DNA from: a bacterium
Lineage (GTDB): Bacteria; Desulfobacterota; Binatia; HRBIN30; CADEER01
DNA length: 64,000 nucleotides
Reading direction: 5' to 3'
Assembly (NCBI GenBank): GCA_019637795.1
Contig: JAHBUY010000002.1
Location: forward strand, 558,001 to 622,000
Shown piece by piece: positions 54,666 to 63,064 of this stretch; the first letter of the stretch is position 1; the number at the start of each line of letters is the position of its first letter. The notes beneath the pieces are model-generated. The model was not told the origin of the DNA and ran no database searches. It worked only from the letters and a program-made list of their open reading frames with translations. The position numbers were made by a program, and so were the translations under genes.

Positions 54666-55427
54666 TCAGCCTGCCTTGGGGCGCGGTCCGCGGCCGCTGA
54701 GGATGCGGTCGTAGAGCGCCGCCGGCAGCAGGCGGGCGATGCCGACCAGCATCGCCAGCGACGCGGGAAAGGCGTAGTACGGCTTGCGCGCGACGATGGC
54801 GCGGTGCATCAGGCGGGTCGCCGGCTCGAGCTCCAGGCGCAACGGCTTGTTGCGCTTGCGCCGCGTCGCGCCCGGCTTGATGCGCACGAAGCCCGGCAGG
54901 AGCACGGTCACGTCGACCCCCTGCGGGCGGAGATCGATGCGCAGGCTCTCCATCATGTTGGTCAGCCCCGCCTTCGCCGCCGAGTAGGCGGCCGAGTTGG
55001 GCAGGCCGCGCGAGGCCGCCAGGCTGCTGACGGCGACCAGGTGTCCGGCGCGTCGCGCGAGCATCCCGGGGAGCACGGCGTCGATGCAGTTGGCAACGCC
55101 GAGCAGATTGAGGTCGACCACCGCCGCGACGTGCTCGGCGCTGAACGGCTGCGAGCCGAGCGCCCCGCCGGCGTTGGCCACCAGGCGTTCCGTCGGACCG
55201 AAGCGCGTCTCGGCCTCGCGCACCGCCGCCCGCACCGTCGCCCGGTCGGTGACGTCGCAGGCGATCGCCATGGCCTGCCCGCCCGCCCGCTCGATCTCCT
55301 CGACCAGCGAATCCAGCAGCGGCCGTCGGCGGGCGATGAGCGCGACCGGGTCGCCCGCCGCCGCCAGCCGCCGCGCCAGGCTGCGCCCGATGCCCGACGA
55401 GGCGCCAGTGATGATCGTCAGCCCCAT
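54666..55427 (-). CDS. Short-chain dehydrogenase/reductase, second
   Basis: This 253-residue classical SDR has TGASSGIG, VANAGGALGS in the NAG position, SSLAAS and the catalytic YSAAK. The C-terminal FPASLAMLVGIARLLPAALYDRIL segment is hydrophobic and may touch the membrane, a trait of SDRs that act on lipids. The start at 55425-55427 overlaps the acyltransferase stop by ten bases, so the two are translationally coupled. A reductase for an acyl intermediate is a reasonable guess only. Confidence 0.93.
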   Translation of the reverse strand: MGLTIITGASSGIGRSLARRLAAAGDPVALIARRRPLLDSLVEEIERAGGQAMAIACDVTDRATVRAAVREAETRFGPTERLVANAGGALGSQPFSAEHVAAVVDLNLLGVANCIDAVLPGMLARRAGHLVAVSSLAASRGLPNSAAYSAAKAGLTNMMESLRIDLRPQGVDVTVLLPGFVRIKPGATRRKRNKPLRLELEPATRLMHRAIVARKPYYAFPASLAMLVGIARLLPAALYDRILSGRGPRPKAG

Positions 55428-56518
55428 TTCATCGTCTCGTCGGCGGGCCGGCTCGATGCCGGCTCGGACGCCGGCGCCGCGTCGAGGTCCAGACCCGGCA
55501 CGGGGGAACGCCGCCAGCGCCGGTGCCACCAGATCCCGTCGGCCGGATTCCGGCGGAGGTGGCTTTCGAGCAACTGGCTGAGCTGGCGGGTCAGCGCGAT
55601 GACGTCGCGCCGCCGATCGCCGCTGTCGACCGGCTGGATCGGCGCCAGGATCGTGAAATGATGCCCCCCCTCGGGGCGGCGGCGCGCGAACGCCGGCACG
55701 ACCGGCACGCCGCGCCGGAGGGCGAGCACGGCCGGCGCGACCGGCGTGCGCGCCAGGCGACCGAAGTACGGCACCGACACCGACGGCACCGGGATGTCGA
55801 GATCGATCATCAGCACGAGATGGCCGCGCCGCTTCAGGACGCGGAGGATCTCCCGCCACGATTCCTGGCTGCGGCGCAGGACGACCTGCAGGCCGTACTC
55901 GGCGCGGATGTCCACCAGCAATTGATCGAGGGGCGGATGGTCGGTGGGTCCGCCGATCGCGGTGATGGGAAATCCGCGCTGCGCCGCGTATGCGGCGAGC
56001 AGATCGAAGTTGCCGACGTGACCGGTGACGACGATGGCACCGCGGCCCATCGCGTCCACCGTTTCCAGATGGTGCCAGCCGTCGACCGACACGCAGTCGT
56101 CGAGGTGGGGGCGGAGCTCGTCGAACTTGGCCATCTCGACGAGGTAGCGCGCCAGGTTGCGATAGGACTGGCGCGCGATCCGTTCGCGATCGGCCGGCGG
56201 GCAGACGTCGCCCAGGGCGATGGCGAGATGGTCGAGCGCGAGGCGGCGGACGCTCGGGAGGGCCGCATAGGCGAGATCGGCGGCGCGGTCGGCGAAGGCC
56301 AAGGCGCCCGGTAGGCTCGCGGCGCGCACCCGCCGGATCGCGCGCACGGCAGCGCGATGGAGGAGGGCGAACCGCCACCCGCGGACGCGCCGGCGCAGCC
56401 CGGTCCGCCGGTAGAGCCGCCCCAACGGCGTCAACGCCTTCGGCATCGGCGCGACGACCACTGGCGCGGCGTCCGCCACCGGATGCTCGCCGGAAATGAT
56501 CGATGTCATGTCCGACAT
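55418..56518 (-). CDS. Lipid A biosynthesis acyltransferase-like (LpxL/HtrB family)
   Basis: This 366-residue member of the HtrB/LpxL family carries the catalytic HxxxxD motif as HVGNFD (His167, Asp172) in IVVTGHVGNFDLLA. Other conserved blocks include SYRNLARYLVEMAKF, GGPTDHPPLDQLL and DGIWWHRRW near the end. LpxL-type enzymes transfer secondary acyl chains to lipid A. Its N-terminus is extended and Arg-rich, and no clear single transmembrane helix is seen. The start at 56516-56518 is chosen; an ATG three codons later is possible. It is divergent from the P450 gene across a 337-base gap and coupled to the SDR below. Confidence 0.88.
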   Translation of the reverse strand: MSDMTSIISGEHPVADAAPVVVAPMPKALTPLGRLYRRTGLRRRVRGWRFALLHRAAVRAIRRVRAASLPGALAFADRAADLAYAALPSVRRLALDHLAIALGDVCPPADRERIARQSYRNLARYLVEMAKFDELRPHLDDCVSVDGWHHLETVDAMGRGAIVVTGHVGNFDLLAAYAAQRGFPITAIGGPTDHPPLDQLLVDIRAEYGLQVVLRRSQESWREILRVLKRRGHLVLMIDLDIPVPSVSVPYFGRLARTPVAPAVLALRRGVPVVPAFARRRPEGGHHFTILAPIQPVDSGDRRRDVIALTRQLSQLLESHLRRNPADGIWWHRRWRRSPVPGLDLDAAPASEPASSRPADETMKWG

Positions 56519-56719
56519 CCCCTGCCGAACAGGTGTGTGGACAACGAGTCTTTGCAGGGAACGGGCACCGCTGCCTCTCCACCTTCCTTCGCGCAGCCAG
56601 CGTCACTACCACGATTCCCGTGCCGAGGACGACCCGCCCGTGCCGCGGCCGGCGCCACGCCCGCGGCGGCGCGCTTCCGCGCCGCCCCGCGCCGTCGCGT
56701 CGATCGCCGCTCGGCGACG

Positions 56720-56748
56720 TTGAAAGCGCGCCGCCGCTTTCGTACTGT
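56720..56748 (+). promoter_or_regulatory. Candidate promoter with inverted repeat in the spacer, upstream of the P450 gene
   Basis: TTGAAA (56720-56725) and TACTGT (56743-56748) are separated by 17 bases. An inverted repeat GAAAGCG-N6-CGCTTTC (56722-56741) overlaps the -35 and spacer, where a repressor or activator could bind. It lies about 107 bases before the P450 ATG. The rest of 56519-56855 holds no supported gene. Confidence 0.45.
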
Positions 56749-56855
56749 GCCCCGACATCGACCCCTAGCGGTGCCCACCGTTCGCCTTCAGCGGCGTTCA
56801 GCGGATCGCGCGGCAGGATTCGCGCCGACCGCCGATCGACGAGGACCCACGACGC

Positions 56856-58160
56856 ATGACATTCAAGTCCGGATCGACGGATGAGACGATCAACCCGCCG
56901 GCCCTCGAGCCGACGGCCTCCGGCGCCGCGGCGCCCGCGGCATCGGACATTCTTCCGCCGGACCTGCTGCCGCTGCTGCTGAGCGGCAAGGCGCGAGATC
57001 CAGCGCCGATGATCGCCCAACTGCGCGAGCACCACCCGATCTGCTGGATTCCCGGCGTCGATGCCTGGCTGGCGACCCGTCACGAGGACGTCCGCCTGCT
57101 GTTCGCACACCCGAGCGTCACCGCCGATCCGCGCGCCTACGAGCGCTTCACGCCTCCAACCGTGGCGGGCGCCGACCGCTGGCTCGGCGAGATGCCCTTC
57201 CGCGCCACGCCATCCGACCCGCTCTCGCGCGGGCGGCGTCTGGTGACGGGCGCGCTGACGCCCCGGGCGATCGCGCGGACCGAGGCGTGCATTCGTGAGA
57301 TCGTCGAGCAGTTCGCGGCGCCGCTGCGCGGGCGGCGGGGCGTGGTCGACGTCATGCGCGAGTTCGCGTTGCCGGTATCGGGGGCGGTGATCGGCCGGAT
57401 CCTGGGCGTGCCGCCGAAGGGGGAGGACGAGATCCGCTTTCAGATGCTCGCTCGGCGGGTGGCGAAGGGGATCCGGCCGTTCCGCTCGGAGCAGCAGCGA
57501 CAGGATACGGAATCGGCGACCGTGGAGATCGCCGAGTACGTGCTGGGTCTGGTCGAGGAGCGCCGCCGGGCGCCGCAGGAGGATCTGATCTCCGAGCTGG
57601 TGCGGGCGTCGGCAACGACCGGGGCGAGCGATGACGACATCGTGCGGACGGTCGGCGCATTGGTCGCTCCCGGCACCGGGACGCCGGGCGTCGCCTGCGC
57701 CCGCGCCCTGCGGGCGCTGCTGCTCCATCCCGCCCAGCTCTCCCTGCTGCGCCGCGAGCCGTCGCTGCTGGACAACGCCATCGGTGAGCTGTTGCGGTAC
57801 GACAGCGGCCTGACGCTGTTCCCCCGCTACGTGCTGGAGGATCTCGAGCTGCGCGGGCGGACGCTGCGGACGGGTCAGCTCGTGGGCCTCAGCCTGGTGG
57901 GCGCCAATCGCGACCCGCGCGTCTTCGCCGATCCCGACGTGTTGGACCTGCGCCGCGACACCAGCGAGGCGTTGAGCTTCGGCCACGGCCCGCACTACTG
58001 TCCGGGCGTCAACGTGGCACGCGCCGAGCTCCACCTGATGCTCGCCGCCGCGCTCGAGTTCCTGCCCGAGAACGCCCGCCTCCTCGAAGACGAGGTGCGC
58101 TGGAGCTCGGGAGGGTTCATGAGTCAGATCAAGAGCCTGCCCGTCGACTTCACGTCGTAG
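56856..58160 (+). CDS. Cytochrome P450
   Basis: The 434-residue soluble P450 has the heme-binding motif FGHGPHYCPG (Cys382 the thiolate ligand) and the K-helix ExxR pair Glu311/Arg314 in ELLRYDS. The I-helix segment is unusual. Where bacterial P450s have (A/G)Gx(D/E)T, it reads APGTGT, so the usual acid and alcohol pair is missing. It therefore may rely on other residues for oxygen activation or use peroxide. No redoxin or reductase gene is next to it. The start is the ATG at 56856. A hydroxylation role in the surrounding lipid genes is inferred, not shown. Confidence 0.93.
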   Translation: MTFKSGSTDETINPPALEPTASGAAAPAASDILPPDLLPLLLSGKARDPAPMIAQLREHHPICWIPGVDAWLATRHEDVRLLFAHPSVTADPRAYERFTPPTVAGADRWLGEMPFRATPSDPLSRGRRLVTGALTPRAIARTEACIREIVEQFAAPLRGRRGVVDVMREFALPVSGAVIGRILGVPPKGEDEIRFQMLARRVAKGIRPFRSEQQRQDTESATVEIAEYVLGLVEERRRAPQEDLISELVRASATTGASDDDIVRTVGALVAPGTGTPGVACARALRALLLHPAQLSLLRREPSLLDNAIGELLRYDSGLTLFPRYVLEDLELRGRTLRTGQLVGLSLVGANRDPRVFADPDVLDLRRDTSEALSFGHGPHYCPGVNVARAELHLMLAAALEFLPENARLLEDEVRWSSGGFMSQIKSLPVDFTS

Positions 58161-58302
58161 GAGCCGCCGTGCCGCCGCCGCCACACCTGGCCACGCTTGC
58201 TTGCAACCGGCAGCCGCTTTCACTAGCAGGGCAGCGGTTCCGACGACCGATCGCCGACGCCGGCGGTGGCCACGCGGCGTGGGAGCGAGGGGACACTCCG
58301 TC

Positions 58303-59088
58303 ATGAGCGCGACCGAGGTGTTGGAAGGCATCCGCGATCGGCGGCGCCAGTTGGTGCGCCGCTACGGCAAACGCGCGTTCAAACGGCTCAACCGATACCT
58401 GGCGCGGCAGTCGCAGGTCGGCGATCGGCCGGTGTTCGAGCGCGAGCTGTTCCCCTGGGCGCGCGCCTTCGAGGCCGAGTGGCGGACCATCCGCGGCGAG
58501 CTCGACGGGATCCTCCGCTACCGCGATGCGCTGCCCCGCCTGTACGAGGTGTCACCGGAGAACACCCGCATCTCCGCCGACGACAACTGGAAGAGCTTCG
58601 TCCTGTACGGCTTCGGCTATCGCTCCGAGCGCAACTGCGCGATGTGTCCGGAGACCGCTCGGCTGCTGGCGACCGTGCCCCGGCTCGAGACCGCGTTCTT
58701 CTCGATCCTGGCGCCCGGCGCCTACATCCCGCCACACAAGGGGCTGGCGAAAGGGCTGCTGCGCTGTCACCTCGGCCTGATCATTCCCGACGACCGTGAG
58801 GGGTGCCGGATCACGCTCGACGGCGTCTCCCGCAGTTGGGAGGAAGGACGGGTGCTGCTGTTCGACGACACCTACCGGCACGAAGTCCGCAACGACACCG
58901 AGCAGGACCGCGTCGTCCTCCTGTTCGATTTCGAGCGCCCGATGCGGCTGCCCGGACGTCTCGTCAGCCGCGCCCTGCTCGGCCTCATGCGGCGCAGCGC
59001 GTACGTGCAGGACTCCAAGCGCCAGTACCTGGAGTGGGAAGAGCGCTTCAAGGAGCGGTTCTTCCCGGATGACGACGCCGACGACTGA
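58303..59088 (+). CDS. Aspartyl/asparaginyl beta-hydroxylase family dioxygenase (LpxO-like)
   Basis: The 261-residue protein belongs to the AspH/LpxO family of Fe(II)/2-oxoglutarate dioxygenases. WKSFVLYGFGY, the metal/cosubstrate segment PPHKGLAKGLLRCHLGLIIP (His145 and His156) and LFDDTYRHEVRN (His193) match the LpxO pattern. LpxO hydroxylates a secondary acyl chain of lipid A. The family also hydroxylates peptides, but next to an acyltransferase and a Kdo hydroxylase homologue an acyl-chain substrate is more likely. The start at 58303 is the first ATG of the conserved frame; a longer reading from 58201 adds non-homologous residues. Confidence 0.88.
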   Translation: MSATEVLEGIRDRRRQLVRRYGKRAFKRLNRYLARQSQVGDRPVFERELFPWARAFEAEWRTIRGELDGILRYRDALPRLYEVSPENTRISADDNWKSFVLYGFGYRSERNCAMCPETARLLATVPRLETAFFSILAPGAYIPPHKGLAKGLLRCHLGLIIPDDREGCRITLDGVSRSWEEGRVLLFDDTYRHEVRNDTEQDRVVLLFDFERPMRLPGRLVSRALLGLMRRSAYVQDSKRQYLEWEERFKERFFPDDDADD

Positions 59089-59142
59089 CCGCCGGCGTCC
59101 GGGTTAGGCGGGGGAGCCGGCCCCCCGGCTCGTCGCGATCCG

Positions 59143-60843
59143 ATGCGCTCCGCCCTGGTCTTCGCCCGCGCCTATCCGCTGCGCACGGCCGCGACCCTCG
59201 CCTGCCTGCTGCTCGCGGGGGTCGCCGAGGGCTTCAGTGTCGCCAGCGCCGTCCCCGCCCTCGCGCTGGCGGCCAACTCGGCCGCGGGACCGGGGGCGGC
59301 CGACGTCGGCGGCGTCGGCGGATACGTCACCGCGCTCGCGCGCGGGCTCGGGATGGAGCCGACGATCGGGGTGCTGCTGGCGCTCATCGCCGGCGGCATC
59401 GTGCTGCGCGCTCTGCTGGTGCTGCTGGCCAACAGGCAGGTCGGCTACGCGGTCGCCCACATGGCGACCGACCTCCGCCTCGGGCTCATTCGCGCGCTGA
59501 TGCGCAGCCGCTGGCCGTATTTCATCCATCAGCCGCTCGGGGCGATCGTCAACGCGGTGGCCAGCGAGGCCCGTCGCGCGGCGGATGCGTATCTGCACGC
59601 GGCCACCCTGCTCGCCCTGCTCATCCAGGGCGCCGCGTACGTCGTGGTCGGCTGCCTGGTGTCGTGGCGGGCGACGCTCGTCACGCTGCTCGCGGCGGCT
59701 GTGATGGTCGCCGTGCTGCACCGCCTGGTGCGTCGGTCCCGGCGCGCCGGCGCGCAACAGACCACGGCGGCCCGGTCGCTGCTCCGGCAGCTCACCGACA
59801 CCCTGCAATCGATCAAGCCGCTCCGGGCGATGGGGCAGGAGGCGCTCGTCGCGCCCATGCTGGAGGCGACGACCAATCGGCTCGAGCGCGCCATCCGGCG
59901 CGAGGTCGTCAGCAGGGAGGCGCTGCAGGCGCTGCAGGATCCCTTGATGACCGCCTTCCTGGCCATCGGCCTGTACGCCGCGCAGGGCGCCCTCGCCCTG
60001 CCGCTGGCCACGGTCATCCTGCTCGTCCTGATCTGTGGACGGGTCATCGCCTTGCTCGGCCAGGCGCAGAAGGAGGCCCAGCATCTGGCTGCCGGCGAAT
60101 CGGCGTTCTGGTCGCTGCGCGCGGCGATCGCGGACGCCGAGAGGGCGCGGGAACAGGTGAGCGACGGGGACCTGCCACAGCTCCGGCGCGCCATCGAGGT
60201 GCGCCAGGTGCGCTTCGCCTACGACGACGGGCCGGTGCTCGACGGCGTGTCGCTGGTCATCCCGGCGGGCGAGATGGTCGCCGTGGTCGGCCCCTCCGGC
60301 GCCGGCAAGACGACCATCGCCGATCTGGTCATCGGCCTGTTGGAGCCGCAGGCCGGCGCGGTCATGGTCGACGACGTACCGCTCGACACCTGCGATGCCG
60401 CGCGGTGGCGCGCCATGATCGGGTACGTGCCCCAGGACACCTTCCTGCTGCACGACAGCGTGGCCGTGAACGTGACGCTGGGCGACCAGGACCTGTCGCC
60501 CGCCGACGTCGAGGCGGCGCTGCGGGAGGCGGGCGCCTGGGACTTCGTGACGGGGCTTGCCGCGGGCGTGGACACCATCGTCGGCGAACGCGGCTTGCGC
60601 CTGTCGGGTGGCCAGCGGCAACGGATCTCGCTGGCGCGCGCCCTGGTGCGCCGCCCGCAACTGCTCATCCTCGATGAGGCCACGGCGGCCCTCGATCCGA
60701 CGACCGAGGCCGACGTCTGCCAGACCTTGCAGCGCCTGCGCGGGCGCATGACCATCCTCGCCGTCTGCCACCACGGGCCGCTGATCGAGATGGCGGACCG
60801 CGTCTACCAGATCGACGCCGGCCGCGTCACCGTGGTGCGCTAG
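59143..60843 (+). CDS. ABC-type exporter (MsbA-like half-transporter)
   Basis: The 566-residue half-transporter has a six-helix membrane domain (about 1-300) and a nucleotide-binding domain. Walker A is GPSGAGKTT (residues 383-391), the Q-loop YVPQDTFLLHDS, the signature LSGGQRQR (487-494) and Walker B LLILDEATAALD (from 507), followed by the switch histidine in CHHGP. Lipid or peptide export is expected. The next ABC gene, at 63065, is a close paralogue. It follows the LpxO-like gene by 54 bases. The membrane domain is shorter than in MsbA of E. coli, but the fold pattern matches. Confidence 0.92.
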   Translation: MRSALVFARAYPLRTAATLACLLLAGVAEGFSVASAVPALALAANSAAGPGAADVGGVGGYVTALARGLGMEPTIGVLLALIAGGIVLRALLVLLANRQVGYAVAHMATDLRLGLIRALMRSRWPYFIHQPLGAIVNAVASEARRAADAYLHAATLLALLIQGAAYVVVGCLVSWRATLVTLLAAAVMVAVLHRLVRRSRRAGAQQTTAARSLLRQLTDTLQSIKPLRAMGQEALVAPMLEATTNRLERAIRREVVSREALQALQDPLMTAFLAIGLYAAQGALALPLATVILLVLICGRVIALLGQAQKEAQHLAAGESAFWSLRAAIADAERAREQVSDGDLPQLRRAIEVRQVRFAYDDGPVLDGVSLVIPAGEMVAVVGPSGAGKTTIADLVIGLLEPQAGAVMVDDVPLDTCDAARWRAMIGYVPQDTFLLHDSVAVNVTLGDQDLSPADVEAALREAGAWDFVTGLAAGVDTIVGERGLRLSGGQRQRISLARALVRRPQLLILDEATAALDPTTEADVCQTLQRLRGRMTILAVCHHGPLIEMADRVYQIDAGRVTVVR

Positions 60844-60860
60844 CCGCCCCGGGGGTGGGC

Positions 60861-61730
60861 TCAGCGCCGCGGCGGGAACGCCGGTCCCGCGGCCGCGCGC
60901 CGTTGCAGGAACGCCTCGGCGGCCGCGAGCTGTGTGATCGTGTCGACGTCGAACCCGGCCTCCGGCGCGGAGACCACGACCGGCCGCACCCGCACCCCCA
61001 TGCGGTCGGACGCGAGATCCATCACCGCCGCCACCGTCAGGCGGCGCAGCACGAAGCGCAGCACCGATCCGACTCCCAGCGCCCCGACCATCCGCCAGGG
61101 GCGCTTGCGGTGGCGTTCCACGGCCATCCACGCGGCCGGCGCCCGACGCGCCTCCGGAGTGAGGAAGGCGAACAGGTTGCACCCACAGAAGGCGCCGTCG
61201 CGAAACGGCACCGTGGTGCGGCGCACCGTCGGAAAGGCGCTGCGCACGAGCGCCGCCGGCACCAGGCCGACGGTCACGTCGGCACCGCTGTCCGCCGAGC
61301 GGGCGCAGAACTCGTCGACCAGCGCGGGAGTCAGCAGGGGGTGGTCCGCCGTCGCGACGAGCAGCGGCGTGCAATCGCCGAGCGCCTCCATCGACGCGAG
61401 GACGCTGGCGCTCGGCGTGGCGCCGCCGCCCATCAGCGCCAGCTCGCCGCCGGCGAGGGTGGCCTGCAGGGTGGGCTCGCCGGCCAGTGCGTCCGCGGGC
61501 ATCCCGCACACGACGAGGCGCCCGACCGCGCGAGCGGCGCGCAGGGTCGCGAGCACCCGCGCCAGCATCGGCACGCCGGCCACCGGCGCCAAGGCCTTGT
61601 GCGACACGCCGGCGGCGCGTGCCAGGGGATCGCCGCCGGGGCGGCTACCCGCCAGCACCAGGGCGGTGAAGGGCCGCGCCGGGGCCGCGGCGGGAGGTTC
61701 CGCGTCGGGCACGCGAACCAAATCGTTCAC
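60861..61730 (-). CDS. MobA-like nucleotidyltransferase (GT-A fold)
   Basis: This 289-residue protein has a nucleotidyltransferase start, ALVLAGSRPGGDPLARA, with LAGSRxGG and a downstream KAL. LLVATADHPLLTPALV carries the metal-binding acid in its DHP position, and GCNLFAFL follows. The start is a GTG at 61728-61730 whose codon overlaps the GNAT stop (GTGA), so the two genes are coupled. It resembles MobA/CTP-transferase proteins; the sugar or alcohol acceptor is unknown. Molybdenum cofactor synthesis is unlikely because no other moa or mob gene is near. Confidence 0.85.
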   Translation of the reverse strand: MNDLVRVPDAEPPAAAPARPFTALVLAGSRPGGDPLARAAGVSHKALAPVAGVPMLARVLATLRAARAVGRLVVCGMPADALAGEPTLQATLAGGELALMGGGATPSASVLASMEALGDCTPLLVATADHPLLTPALVDEFCARSADSGADVTVGLVPAALVRSAFPTVRRTTVPFRDGAFCGCNLFAFLTPEARRAPAAWMAVERHRKRPWRMVGALGVGSVLRFVLRRLTVAAVMDLASDRMGVRVRPVVVSAPEAGFDVDTITQLAAAEAFLQRRAAAGPAFPPRR

Positions 61731-62938
61731 TGGAGCGATTTCTCGTAGAGCCGATACGTCTTGTAGGGCCGGGCGCCCAGCCGCTCCTTGATGCGGCGCA
61801 TCGGGTGGTTGTCCTCGAGCGTCCACGACAGCTCGAGCCGGTCGATGTGCCGGTCGAGCACCGGTTGGCGGACGGCGTTGATCAGGCCGAACGCGAGCGC
61901 GGTGGCGAGGGCGCTGCGGTGGTATTCGCGGCGGACCCCCATCAACGCCACCCGGGCGCTGCGCGGCGGATGGTACCTGAGCCGCCAGAGGAGCCGCGCC
62001 CAGCCGAAGGGGAAGAGTCGTCCGTCGAGGTCGCGCGTGCAGTCGCCCAGGTTGGGCACGATGACGATCATCGCCGCCGGCCGACCATCGACCTCGGCGA
62101 TCTGCACGAACTCGGGCGGGACGAACAACTTCAGGCTCTTGCCGAGGTCGTCGAACTCCGACTTGGTGAACGGAACGAAGTTCCAGTTCTGCGCCCAGGC
62201 GTCGTTGAAGATCTCGCTGAGGAGCGCGAGGTCCTCCTTCAGCTTGGCCATGCGCAGGGGACGAATCGCGATCCGTCCCGAGCTGTCGGCGCGGCGCGCC
62301 GCCTCCAGCATCACCGCGGGCGGAGCGAGCGTCGGGTCGAGCAGATAGGCGATCACGTCCTTGGTCTTGCGGTAACCCAGGTCGCTCACCCGCTGGTCGT
62401 AGTACGGGTGGCCGTGGCTCATCAGGAACATCGGCGGCGTGTCGAAGCCGTCGACGAGCAGGCCGATGTCGCCGTTGATCGAGAGGTTGAACGGCCCGAC
62501 GACCCGCTCCATGCCCTGCTCGCACAGCCAGGACTCGGCGGTGGCGAGGAGCAGGGCGAAGACCTCGGGATCGTCCACCGCCTCCAGCAGGCCGAAGTGA
62601 CCAGTCGCGTCCTGATAAAGGTCGATGTGCAGATCGTCGACCTGCGCCGTGATGCGGCCCACTGCCTGCCCGCCCCGGTAGGCGACCCAGTACTGGGCCC
62701 GGGCGTGCTCGAAGAACGGGTTCTTCTTGCTGAGCAGGTGGCGCTGCTCGACCAGCAGCGGCGGGATCCAATTGGGCTCGTTGGCGTAGACATGCCAGGG
62801 CACCCGGATGAAATCCCGCAGCGCGCGCGCCGTGCGCACCGGCACGATGCGTAGGGGGTGGCTGGCGGATGGCGTGACGCTCGCCGGGCGCGCCGCGGAT
62901 GAGTCGGGAACGGGCTCAGCGGAGCTCGGCTGCATCAT
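61727..62938 (-). CDS. Large GNAT-like acyltransferase, relative of the bacterial ceramide synthase family
   Basis: This 403-residue protein contains PWHVYANEPNWIPPLLVEQR, NPFFEHARAQYWVAYRGGQAVGRI (the GNAT beta-strand region), GPFNLSINGDIGLLVDGFD and FGWARLLWRL. This pattern matches a family of about 380-400 residues that includes the bacterial ceramide synthase of Caulobacter. That link rests on my memory of the family. The N-terminal 45 residues are disordered-looking. The start at 62936-62938 follows AAGGATCGAG. It shares four bases with the nucleotidyltransferase start. An N-acyl transfer on a lipid precursor is plausible; no serine palmitoyltransferase gene is in the window to confirm a sphingolipid path. 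Confidence 0.78.
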   Translation of the reverse strand: MMQPSSAEPVPDSSAARPASVTPSASHPLRIVPVRTARALRDFIRVPWHVYANEPNWIPPLLVEQRHLLSKKNPFFEHARAQYWVAYRGGQAVGRITAQVDDLHIDLYQDATGHFGLLEAVDDPEVFALLLATAESWLCEQGMERVVGPFNLSINGDIGLLVDGFDTPPMFLMSHGHPYYDQRVSDLGYRKTKDVIAYLLDPTLAPPAVMLEAARRADSSGRIAIRPLRMAKLKEDLALLSEIFNDAWAQNWNFVPFTKSEFDDLGKSLKLFVPPEFVQIAEVDGRPAAMIVIVPNLGDCTRDLDGRLFPFGWARLLWRLRYHPPRSARVALMGVRREYHRSALATALAFGLINAVRQPVLDRHIDRLELSWTLEDNHPMRRIKERLGARPYKTYRLYEKSLQ

Positions 62939-63064
62939 CTCGATCCTTCCCGCATCAAAAGTGCGGGGACCGTAGAGTAGCCCGACGGGACATTCAAGCA
63001 CGGCCCGGATCGCCCATCGGGGCCACCTGTCCCTCGGACCGTCATCCTGCTACGACCGGCCGCG

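Noticed and set aside
60861..61730. MobA of molybdenum cofactor synthesis
   Set aside because: Only the fold agrees; no other cofactor gene is near and the context is lipid-related.
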